NCBI RefSeq assembly: GCF_016863555.1
Contig: NZ_BOPC01000004.1
Coordinates: forward strand, 62,001 to 126,000
Direction: 5' to 3'
DNA: 64,000 bases
From: Micromonospora qiuiae
GTDB taxonomy: Bacteria; Actinomycetota; Actinomycetes; Mycobacteriales; Micromonosporaceae
Shown here: piece by piece, positions 25,603-34,300 of the stretch
Layout: every line of letters starts with the position of its first letter
Position numbering within the stretch: the stretch's first letter is position 1
The notes under the pieces: generated by a model
The model's input: only the letters and a program-made list of their open reading frames with translations
Told to the model about the DNA's origin: nothing
Databases searched by the model: none
Translations under genes and position numbers: made by a program

Positions 25603-28600
25603 TCACTGCTTCGCCTTGCGGCCGCGGTTGGTCTTCGGGGGGCGCCACGACGTCAGGGCGTCGTCGGTGAGGTGCAGGCGGTTGGTGGTTTCGGCGAGGA
25701 AGCCGGCGTAGATGTCGGCCGGCGAGGCACCCCACTCCGGGTCGAACTCGCCGTGCCACTGGCGTACCCAGGGAAGGATCTCGCGCAACCCCGCGACCAG
25801 CGGAAGCAGCCGGTCGGCGACCCAGCCGTCCTCCTGCTCGCGTGCCACGATCAGGGTGGCGAGGGCCTGGGCCTGCTCGCGGTGGTCCCAGCCGGCCCAG
25901 CCGATCAGCAGCGACGGGTCACCGTCGCGGCTGGCACCCGGGTACGACACGAAGCGTTCCTTGGGCACGTCGAGCTTGCCCCGATGCTTCCAGTAGCTGG
26001 CCTTGGCGAAGTCCGCCGAGGTGTACTTCGGCGGCACCGGGATCTGCTTGCGGAACTCCCGCTTCGCCGCCTCGTCGGGCAGCGCGTCCTCGGCCCGTTG
26101 CAGGTCCCACACCTGCTCCCAGTCGGCCCGCTTGGTCAGGCCGGACTCCTTGTAGCGCAGCGCCGCCAGGTGCGGCACGTGCTCGTCGGCGACCAGGTCG
26201 GCGATCACCTTGCCGAGATCCTGACCGGGCGCAAAGATGCCGGCGACGGTGAGCACGTCGGCGTCGCGGCGCAGCTCGTCGGCGAGCTGGGCGGTGGTCA
26301 GCGGACGCGGCTGCTCCAGGCCGTCGACGTGGTGGTACCACAGCTCCCGCGCCTCGCACCGGTCCAGCAGCCAGTCCCGCAGCGCCTTACGCTGCATCGC
26401 CTCCCACCCGTCGGTGGCCCACCGCCGCTTGCACTCCGGCCGCTCGATCAGCCCGATGTTGCGGTTGCCCTCGATGACCGCGATCCGCCGCTCCACGATT
26501 GCCCGGTACTCATCCGACCAGTGCCCCGGCAACTCCGTGATCGGCGTCGACCCGTGCCGCGCGAACCACTGCGTCTCCAGCCCCTCGTCGCGCATCTTCC
26601 GAGCGAGCACGATCTCGAACGCCCGCTCCCCCAGCTTCAACTCCGGCACCGAGCCGGCCGAGGCGGTCAACTCCTCGTCCAGCAGCCCGTAGAGCGAGTA
26701 GACCTGCCAGTCCAACTCCTCCTGCAACGCGATCATCCGCGCCCGCACCGAGTGCCACTCCCGCTCCGCGGCGTAGAGCCGCTCGCGGGTAGGCACCCCA
26801 GACCCCGCCACCGCCGCCGGACTCACCGCAGCAAGCCGCTGCGCCAGCCCGTCAATTTCCCGGCTCAATCCAAGCGGGTACGCCGAAGGCAGCGGAAATT
26901 CCTGCAGCTTGGTACCGGTGAACTCGTAGAACTTTTCCCAATCCTCGCTAGCGATCCCACCACCGATTCCCCCGTTCCCTCGATCGAAGCTAACCCGCTT
27001 TATCCAGAAGCATGCGGTCGAACTGTTGAGCAATCCGAGGAGCCGCAGGTGCTCGTCTTCCGAAGTCCCGTTCGGCAACTTGATCACGGGTGCAGTCTGT
27101 TTGAAGACCTTCCCACCCCGGTCTAAAACAAAGTGGTTGTGTGTCGAAACGAACGCAAACGCGATCGACAACGGCGTGCGGTAACGCTCCGCAAAGAACA
27201 TTGAATACTCGAACCACTGTAATCCACGAGCAAGCTGATCGCTGCCGTAGGCGACTCGGTTCACGAGGATTCGCCGAAGCGGCCAGAGCGCGGATCGCAC
27301 GATTGGGTGCGCTCGTGCCGTAAGGCTCTGCTCGTCATAGGGCCAGATCGACTCGATTGGCTCGCTTATCGCCCAGTCTCTTGTAACGTCGCCTTCAACG
27401 ATTGGACGACGGTTCCCTTCGGGCACCTCACGCCGCCGAAGGTAGCCATCTCCCACCATGTAGGCGTTGTCCTCGCGGGTGACAGCTCCGAAACCGATCT
27501 CACGAGTCTCTGCGCGGAGGGCACGAGTTCCGGCGGCCTCGACGGCTGCTTGAAGATCGCCGGCACCTCCACCCCCGAGGCTCCAGGGGTGCGTGTTCAG
27601 GTGGACGCGGTCGATGTCAACGACGCTGATCCACTGGCTTTCTGAGCCAGGATCGCCGACTTGACCGACGATGGCCTGCCAGACGTGGCCCCTGCGCGGA
27701 TCGGTCGGTGCGCTGGGCTCGCCGCGGATACCCATGACGGTGCGGATGGTGCCCGCCCGGCCTCGGTTGGTGTTGCGGCCCACCAAGATGACGGTCGGGG
27801 TGCCATGGCCCGGGATGTACGCGCCGGAGGTATCGATGACATGGGTCAGATTGACGTCGACAGCGAACAGCTTCTCAATCATCCGCTTGCCAAACTCGCG
27901 CTTAGTGAATGAGTTGGCGGTGACTTGCCCGACGTGCCCCGCGCCCTTCCCAGTACCGTCACCGGGCTTGGCGAGTTGGAAGAACCGCTGGGCGAACGGC
28001 ACCGACAATGCGTATTCCCGGTAGCAGGTGTCGTACATGTCGCGGTAGGCCTCGTTGAGGCCTTTGTCCTTTACTGTAATGTAGGGCGGGTTGCCGACGA
28101 CGACGTGAAAGCTTCCGGGGCTGAGAATGGCCGGGTGTTCCTGCACATCCTCGGTCGCGTAGGCGAACTCCGTCATGGGGTCCTCGCCGAACAGCATGGC
28201 CTGTCGCCGCTTGATCAGTGAGTCACCGACCGCCAGGTGCATTGGAAAGACGTACCCAGCCGAGTCGGCGAGGGTCTTGACACCAGCCTCCTGAAGGGCG
28301 GCTACCAGGAGGCGGAAGCGTGCGATGGCTACGGCGAAGGGGTTGATGTCGACACCGTGGACGGCGTCGAGGGCGAGGCGTACCCGCTCGTGAGGGTCGC
28401 GGTTGGGGGCGTGCTGCTCCCACTCGTTCAGCAGGCGGTGGAAGGCGCCGAGGACAAAGTGCCCCGAGCCGCAGGTCGGGTCGATCATTTTGACCACGTC
28501 GTGGCCGAACTCTTCGATCGCCGGAGTCAGCGTCAGGTCGAGGATGAACTCCTCGACGAACTCCGGCGTCTGGAGCAGAGCGTAGGTCTTGCGGGCCGCT

Positions 28601-29175
28601 TCGGAGAGGTCCTGATAGAGGTCGCCAAGGAAGCGGGTGTCCCACAACTCGTCGCGGAACTTGTGCACCAGGTCGCCCTGCTCGGTGCGCCGACGCCAGA
28701 AGGCGATCAGTTCCTTGGCTGCGTCATGCGAGAGCGGGATCTGGTAGAGCGGGTTGTGCCGCTTGTCGAAGAGTGACCTACCGGCCTGGGTGCTGGCGAT
28801 GGCCTCGAAGCCCTGGTGCAGCCAGTCGCGCAGGGTCTTGTCGGGGTGGTCGCGGAAGAACTGCGCCTCGGCCTCCTCGGCGAGGACCAGGCGGTCCCCC
28901 GGGCCGGCGAGGTAGGGGTCGGGCAGCAGGCCGTTGTCCTCGCAGAAGCGTACGAAGACGGTGCCGAGCACCCAGGCGACAGCGACCTGAGTCACCCGCT
29001 CGTCGCGCCAGGCTGTCCAGGTGGCGGCGGTACGCCCGACCTTGAAGGCGCGGTCGTACTCGCCACGCAGCTTGGCGCGCACCTCCTCGACCGTCTCGGC
29101 CTGCTCCCGCAGGTCCTTCTCCAGGTTCTTGACCTGCTTCTGCAGGTCGGACAAGAGCAGCTTCCGGTCGATCAC
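25603..29175 (-). CDS. pglX: BREX adenine-specific DNA methyltransferase PglX
   Basis: 1190 residues, the length of known type 2 PglX proteins. Helical N-terminus, then SAM-binding motif I DPTCGSGHFVLG (D232) and catalytic motif IV NPPYI (362-366) of N6-adenine methyltransferases. The C-terminal half holds target recognition and helical parts. PglX marks host DNA at a short non-palindromic site so BREX can recognise self. The start is GTG 29175, with no strong ribosome site. Bases 26941-27420 (residues ~586-745) are only ~57% G+C by hand count, lower than the flanks, which fits an exchanged recognition domain. It lies 72 bases after the GntR gene and is separated from pglW by ~2.2 kb. Confidence 0.93.
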   Translation of the reverse strand: MIDRKLLLSDLQKQVKNLEKDLREQAETVEEVRAKLRGEYDRAFKVGRTAATWTAWRDERVTQVAVAWVLGTVFVRFCEDNGLLPDPYLAGPGDRLVLAEEAEAQFFRDHPDKTLRDWLHQGFEAIASTQAGRSLFDKRHNPLYQIPLSHDAAKELIAFWRRRTEQGDLVHKFRDELWDTRFLGDLYQDLSEAARKTYALLQTPEFVEEFILDLTLTPAIEEFGHDVVKMIDPTCGSGHFVLGAFHRLLNEWEQHAPNRDPHERVRLALDAVHGVDINPFAVAIARFRLLVAALQEAGVKTLADSAGYVFPMHLAVGDSLIKRRQAMLFGEDPMTEFAYATEDVQEHPAILSPGSFHVVVGNPPYITVKDKGLNEAYRDMYDTCYREYALSVPFAQRFFQLAKPGDGTGKGAGHVGQVTANSFTKREFGKRMIEKLFAVDVNLTHVIDTSGAYIPGHGTPTVILVGRNTNRGRAGTIRTVMGIRGEPSAPTDPRRGHVWQAIVGQVGDPGSESQWISVVDIDRVHLNTHPWSLGGGGAGDLQAAVEAAGTRALRAETREIGFGAVTREDNAYMVGDGYLRRREVPEGNRRPIVEGDVTRDWAISEPIESIWPYDEQSLTARAHPIVRSALWPLRRILVNRVAYGSDQLARGLQWFEYSMFFAERYRTPLSIAFAFVSTHNHFVLDRGGKVFKQTAPVIKLPNGTSEDEHLRLLGLLNSSTACFWIKRVSFDRGNGGIGGGIASEDWEKFYEFTGTKLQEFPLPSAYPLGLSREIDGLAQRLAAVSPAAVAGSGVPTRERLYAAEREWHSVRARMIALQEELDWQVYSLYGLLDEELTASAGSVPELKLGERAFEIVLARKMRDEGLETQWFARHGSTPITELPGHWSDEYRAIVERRIAVIEGNRNIGLIERPECKRRWATDGWEAMQRKALRDWLLDRCEARELWYHHVDGLEQPRPLTTAQLADELRRDADVLTVAGIFAPGQDLGKVIADLVADEHVPHLAALRYKESGLTKRADWEQVWDLQRAEDALPDEAAKREFRKQIPVPPKYTSADFAKASYWKHRGKLDVPKERFVSYPGASRDGDPSLLIGWAGWDHREQAQALATLIVAREQEDGWVADRLLPLVAGLREILPWVRQWHGEFDPEWGASPADIYAGFLAETTNRLHLTDDALTSWRPPKTNRGRKAKQ

Positions 29176-29247
29176 CCGAAGACTCTAGCCGTCCCGCTCA
29201 GGCGACGCAGGTATCCGTAAGGGCCGTTTCCGTCGCCGGGTCGCTAC

Positions 29248-29487
29248 CTATGGCTCCCGCATCCAGGTCTTCGGATCGGTGACAAAGATGCCCTTGCCCT
29301 GGTGCCGCCGGATCACCCGAAGCGCTTCGAGGCGAACGTAGACCATCTGGATGGTCGATGAGCTGACCCCGAAGCGGTCGCTCATGTCGGCGATCGAGGG
29401 CAACTTCTCCCCCGGCTCGACTCTCCCGCTCCGCACGTCGCTAACGATCTCGTCAGAGATCCGGATGTAGTCCGGTGTCTGTGGCAT
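29248..29487 (-). CDS. short GntR-family regulator
   Basis: 79 residues: a GntR winged helix-turn-helix (EKLPSIADMSDRFGVSSSTI, ending QGKGIFVTD) with no effector domain. ATG 29487 follows GAGGAG at 4 bases; an 11-codon extension is unsupported. It lies just upstream of pglX on the same strand, so it may control pglX or itself. Stand-alone GntR proteins of this size also accompany actinomycete integrative elements. Confidence 0.8.
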   Translation of the reverse strand: MPQTPDYIRISDEIVSDVRSGRVEPGEKLPSIADMSDRFGVSSSTIQMVYVRLEALRVIRRHQGKGIFVTDPKTWMREP

Positions 29488-29793
29488 GGCACTCCTCGCG
29501 TGGCACGCCAATTTGATCACGACACGCGCTCGCCAGACAACTCAGCGTTGCACAGACTCCACTTAGGCATATATGGTTGATCGGAAGCCGATCCTCGCGT
29601 GGCAACGAGTTCGGCTCATCCCCTGGTCGGGGCGGGTGTGTGTGCCCGTCCCGACCGATCGGACTGCTCTGTGGTCGTACCGCTGATTGGAGCTGCGGCG
29701 GCAGAGCGGGCGGGCCGTGCGGACGCCGGCCACGCACGGCCCGCCCTTCCACCCATCGAGCCTTCGCTCCCGGCTGCACCGGAAAGGATCGAC
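29488..29793. promoter_or_regulatory. divergent intergenic region with a leader hairpin
   Basis: This 306-base region separates the GntR gene (- strand) from the DivIVA-like gene (+ strand). It contains a perfect 13-bp stem (29708-29720 with 29734-29746, 13-base loop) ending 47 bases before the + strand start, where it could act as an attenuator. No clear promoter boxes were assigned. Confidence 0.5.
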
Positions 29794-30072
29794 GTGGCCC
29801 AGGTGTACCGAGGTGGCCACCTCTACGGGACCGGCCACCCGGCCCGGCTGACCCCGCACGAGGCCCGGACCCGCACGTTCGCGCCGCGTCGGCGCGGCGT
29901 CGACCCCCATGAGGTACGCCAGTTCCAGGCGCTGGTCGCCGACGAGCTGGCCGATCTGCACAAACAGGTTCGCCAGCTCGCCGACGAGAACGAGCGGCTC
30001 AAGCGGGCGCTGCGTGACTGGCAGGCCATGCACGCCCGCGACTGCCCACCGCGCAACTCCGGCCACTGGTGA
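29794..30072 (+). CDS. small DivIVA-domain protein
   Basis: 92 residues. GVDPHEVRQFQALVADELADL followed by a heptad-rich helix ending in ENERLKRAL is the N-terminal DivIVA signature with a short coiled coil. GTG 29794 is set by GGAAAGGA 5 bases upstream; longer in-frame starts lack this. Its stop overlaps the next gene by 4 bases. Full DivIVA proteins organise polar growth; this short form is common in Micromonospora-type genomes and its role is not known to me. Confidence 0.65.
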   Translation: MAQVYRGGHLYGTGHPARLTPHEARTRTFAPRRRGVDPHEVRQFQALVADELADLHKQVRQLADENERLKRALRDWQAMHARDCPPRNSGHW

Positions 30073-30431
30073 CCGCGCGCCCCTCCCCCGGCGACCTGCT
30101 GATCGTCGACCGCAGCGCCTCGGTGCAGTTCGCCGGGGACCGCGCGCTGGCCTTCCGCGTGGTGTCGGTGTCCGACCGACCGACGTACCACGGCTGGATC
30201 TGGCTGACCGGCTACGTGCTCAACCACCGAGGCGAGGCGATCGACAAACGCGAGATCTACGTCCAGCTCGCCGGCCTCCGGCACAACACCGGACCGTCAA
30301 TCACACCGCCTCGCCCGTTGACCGGCTCTTCACCTCGACTGCCAACCAACGAAACGTCCCGTGGTCGCCATCGAGCTGGGAGTACTCCTGCCAGGCGAGC
30401 GGATAACTGCCGGCGAGCTGGCGCTCATTAG
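30069..30431 (+). CDS. small unknown protein with a probably altered C-terminus
   Basis: 120 residues, starting GTG in a GTGA overlap with the DivIVA-like gene. The first ~75 residues (GDLLIVDRSASVQFAGDR and GWIWLTGYVLNHRGEAIDKR) look like a compact beta-rich domain. From about residue 78 the frame runs antisense through the last ~130 bases of the convergent PD-(D/E)xK gene and becomes Arg/Pro-rich. The original 3' end was probably lost when the neighbour was inserted. Confidence 0.5.
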   Translation: MTARPSPGDLLIVDRSASVQFAGDRALAFRVVSVSDRPTYHGWIWLTGYVLNHRGEAIDKREIYVQLAGLRHNTGPSITPPRPLTGSSPRLPTNETSRGRHRAGSTPARRADNCRRAGAH

Positions 30432-30972
30432 CTGCGAACCAGCTTCCTTCCGTCCCCCATCGCAGGATCCCGGTGAGCGTCCGGCCTTCGTGGATGCGGA
30501 ACTCCTGATCCCGGGTACGCCGAGCGGTGACGGCGGGGCTCCAGAGCCGGCGATCGTTCGACAGTATGAGAGCGAGGCCGTTCATCGTTTCGTTGGCAAG
30601 ACAGAACCGTTCCAGCCGGGCGATGTCGAAGACGAAGCCTTGCCGAGCCAGGTCGGTTGCCTCGTGTGTACGCAGGTGGAACGGTTCGTTCGTGCTCGGA
30701 TCGGCGCCGTCCCAGCGCCGAGTGAAATACTTGAACTCGACCGCCGTCCGGCGCCCGTCGGCTCCAAGGCACAGGAGATCGAGATACTCGCGACCGCCCT
30801 GTGGCACCTCAAGCCGAACGCTGACAGACGGCGCCAGCGTGTGCAGAGCCCACGCGAACGCGTGCTGGAAGTCGGCCTCGGAGTGAAAGACGGGCCGCAC
30901 GGCAGACAATTCATTCATGACGGCAGCGAGCTTGATCGAACCTGCGATCTCCATTCCGGCACCGTGCCACAT
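30301..30972 (-). CDS. PD-(D/E)xK nuclease-like protein
   Basis: 223 residues. The stretch from FQHAFAWALHTL to GREYLDLLCLGADGRRTAVEFKY has the spacing of a PD-(D/E)xK core: an early helix, Asp in YLDLL, and E-F-K on the next strand. ATG 30972, or the internal ATG 30954, may be the start; neither has a strong ribosome site. It lies between pglW/DUF3024 and pglX on the same strand and may be an added nuclease or immunity component. Its 3' end overlaps a convergent gene by 131 bases. Confidence 0.6.
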   Translation of the reverse strand: MWHGAGMEIAGSIKLAAVMNELSAVRPVFHSEADFQHAFAWALHTLAPSVSVRLEVPQGGREYLDLLCLGADGRRTAVEFKYFTRRWDGADPSTNEPFHLRTHEATDLARQGFVFDIARLERFCLANETMNGLALILSNDRRLWSPAVTARRTRDQEFRIHEGRTLTGILRWGTEGSWFAANERQLAGSYPLAWQEYSQLDGDHGTFRWLAVEVKSRSTGEAV

Positions 30973-31023
30973 CAGCCGGCTGTCAGGCGTCCGGCTGAAG
31001 GCCGGTGAGTGAAGTCCGGTCGG

Positions 31024-31377
31024 TCATCCCCAAAAGATCGCCATGGGATCAGAGTCGAGTTCCGCGAGGAGTACTCCGATGTCGGCGGTCGCCGGTGCCC
31101 GGTCGTAGCGGTGGAAGCGCATGTTGCGGTCCCGCCAGTAGAGGGTCCAGACACCAGTCGACTTGAGGTAGCGCAGCCGTGCCACGGGCAGTGCGCTCCA
31201 GTCCGCTCCGGGCTCTGCCCGCCATGCTGGCCGACGCTCCAGCACGGTCAGGTGGCGAGGTGCCTCCTCGCACTCGATGCGTACCTGGTCGCGGACCTGG
31301 GCCGGAACGCGCTGCTCGCACCAGCGGCGTACCTGGGCGACATCCGCCTCGGGAAGGCTCGACGAGGTTGGCGTCAT
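31024..31377 (-). CDS. DUF3024 protein coupled to pglW
   Basis: 117 residues. VRIECEEAPRHLTVLERRP, LRYLKSTGVWTLYWRDRNMR and the C-terminal DPMAIFWG match the DUF3024 family. Its function is unknown. The ATG overlaps the pglW stop as ATGA, so it is translated with the BREX kinase; a longer frame upstream lies inside pglW. Confidence 0.8.
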   Translation of the reverse strand: MTPTSSSLPEADVAQVRRWCEQRVPAQVRDQVRIECEEAPRHLTVLERRPAWRAEPGADWSALPVARLRYLKSTGVWTLYWRDRNMRFHRYDRAPATADIGVLLAELDSDPMAIFWG

Positions 31378-34300
31378 GAGACCGCCGCCGTGCTGCGGTG
31401 GGCGTTGGCGACCCAGGCGTCGGGAAGGGCGATCCACTCGTTGTCGCCCACCCGCACCACCGCACCGTCCAGTTTGGGCAGCAGTGCCGGGTCCTCCATC
31501 GGGCAGAGCAGCCACAGGTCACCGGCACCGCTCCGCGCCGCCTCCGCCAACTCGTAGAGCCGCTCCATCGCCCGGTACCGCACCAGCACCGCCGCATCGT
31601 GCAGCAGCAGTGGCGCGTCGCCGGGCGACAGTGCGGCACGCAGCGACGGCGCGGCCCGCTCCCACGCCTGCTCGACGTACTCGCCCAGCTTGATGGCCGC
31701 ACGGGAGCCGGCGGGAGCGACGTCCGCGCCGAGCACCGTCTCCCAGGTCGGCTTCGGGCGGCCGTCTACCAGGGCGTGCAGCTCGCGCAGGAACACCGAC
31801 GCGACGTTGACCGGGCGGGCGTCGAAGCGGCGGACCAGTTCCTCCTGCGCAAACCGGTACCGGGACAGCCGTACCGTCAACGCCCGGAATCCGCCCGCGG
31901 ACCGCGCCCCGGTCAGCCGCTCCTCGGTGCGCATCGCCGCGGCCAGCTCGGGCGACTCGGCGGTCCACCGGCTCGGCGCGCTGGTCGCCGACGGGCGGCG
32001 CTGCAGGATCGACATCGACGACGAGCCGGCGCGGGGCGGCGGCGGGACGTACCGGTCGCGGTCCCAGCGCAGATCGAAGCCGGCCTCGGCGAGCAGCCGG
32101 TCCAGCTTCGGGCGCGGCGGGAGCGACTCCAACTCGGGGAAGCGTGCGGCGACCCGCTGGGCGACCTGCTCCGGGGTGAGGCCGCGCCGTCCCTCGGGGG
32201 TGCTCGCCGGGGGCACCACGCCGGCCTGCGCGAGCCGCAGTGCCCGCACCGGGTCGAGGTCGCACGGGTACAGCTCCAGCCGCGCGGTGGCGGCGGCCCG
32301 CTCCGAGGCGACCGCGGCGAGCAGCACCCGACGCCGGTCGTCGATAGCCTCCGCGGCGCCGCCGGGCACGGTGACGGTCGCGAGGGTACGCAGCACCGTC
32401 GCCGGGCTGGGCAGCACCTCGCTGGCCGCCAGCTTGTCGGCGGCCTTGCCGAGCGCGTCGGCGTAGTCGAGCAGGGCCGGCGCGGCCGGGGTGTCCGGGG
32501 CGTCGTCTTCGCCGGCCTCCAGCGCCACGAGCAGCCGGTCCCCGCGCGAGTTCGGCTTCCCCTCGACGTCGGCGCGTCCGTGCCGGCGCAGCAGCAAACG
32601 CGGCTCGTCGGCGAGCGCGTCGATTTCCACGGCGGCCCGCACCGCGGCGACCGCGACCGCCATCCGCAGCTCGTCCCCGGTGCGGACCGACCCGCGGCTG
32701 GTCAACAGGGCCGTGGCCAACTCGCCCACGCCCATCACCCGGCCGCCGTCGCGCAACAGCTCGATGATCTGGGTACGCACACTGCCGACGACCGGCAGGT
32801 CGTGCCAGCGTTTACGCTGCTTGCCGAGGATCTGCGCGATCCGGCCGGAGGTCACGCCGACGGCGACGGCGACCTGCGGCTGCTGCGGCCAGAGTTGCAG
32901 CGGCGGCAGGTTGCCGGCGTCGTCGGGCAGGTTCAGCAGCAGGCGGGTGGCCTCCACCTCGGCGGCGTTACGGCCGGTCTTCGCCGGGACGAGCAGGGTG
33001 GCGATCGCGTCGAGGCCGACGCGTACCAGATCAGTGTCGCCGGTGTCGGCGGCGGTCTCGGTGGCGACCTCGGCGGTGGCCTCCTTGCGGGCGGTGGCCG
33101 AGCTGGGGATGGTTTCCCGCTCCCCCAGCCGGGTGCGCCACTCCTTGACCCGGCGTTGCAACTCCTGCCGGGTCCGCGCACCGAGTCCGGGCAAGTGTGC
33201 CAGCTTGTTGGCGACTGTCAGCAGTTCCCCGACGGTGGTGGCCTCCAGCCGGTGCGCGGCCGACACGGCGCGCGGGGTGAGGCCCGCGGCCTCCAGTGCG
33301 GTGGCCCGGGTCGCCTTGCCGGCGGCCTCGTCGCGGGCCGCCTCGGCGGCCTTCTCGTCGGGCTCGTCGTGGGTGATCTCCGGGTGGTCGGTGCCGACCG
33401 GGGTGCTGGCGTCGGAGCGGCGGAACACCTGCTGCCAGGCGTCGCGCATGTCCTTGAGCGAGGCGAAGCGCTGGCGGTGGTCGCGGTGCAGGGCCTGGTG
33501 GAAGAAGTCCACCAGCTCGTCTCGGATCGCCGGGTCGAACGCCTCCACGGCCAGCACCGGCGGGCCCTCAGTCAGCTGCGGCTCGGTGCCTCCGTCGCCC
33601 CAGACCGGCAGCTCTCCGGAGGCCATCTCGTGCAGGGTGACCGCGAGTGCGTACCACTCGGCGTGCTTGTCGTAGCTGGGCCGGTTGACGCTGCCGAGGA
33701 AGGGGTCGAGGTAGCGCTGCGTGCCGGCGCTGATCTCCTTGACCGAGACGCCGGCCAGGGAGAAGTCGAAGAGCACCAGCTGCCGGGTCCGGTTCGGGCG
33801 GATTCGGATGGCGATGTTGTCCGGCTTGATGTCGCGGTGGTAGACGCCCTCCCCCTCCAGGTAGTCCAGCGCGCCGAACAGGTAGTCGCTGTAGGTTTCC
33901 AGCTCGTCGACGGTCAAGCGGCCGTCGTCGCGCAGCTTGCGGGCGAGCGTCAGCTCGCCCGCGTGCTCCAGCACCACGATGGTGCGGTTGCCGATCCGCA
34001 GCGGCTCGGGCCGGGCCAGCCGGATCACCCGGGAGTCGGTCAGCGGCGCCAGCACCCGGGCCTCGTGGGCGAGCCGAGCGGCCTTCTCATCGGAGAGGCC
34101 GACCTTGAGCACCTCGTCCTTGCCGGTGCGCTCGTTGTGCGCCAGGAACGCCCGGCAGGTCGACCCGGTGCCGAGGCGGCGCTTGACGGTCCACTCGCCG
34201 ACCCGCTCGCCGCCGCGCGCCTCCAGCGGATCCACCGGCTCCGGCTCCGGGTGCTCCGATGTGGTCGACGGTGGCGCGGTGAGCTCGTTCTCGACCTCTT

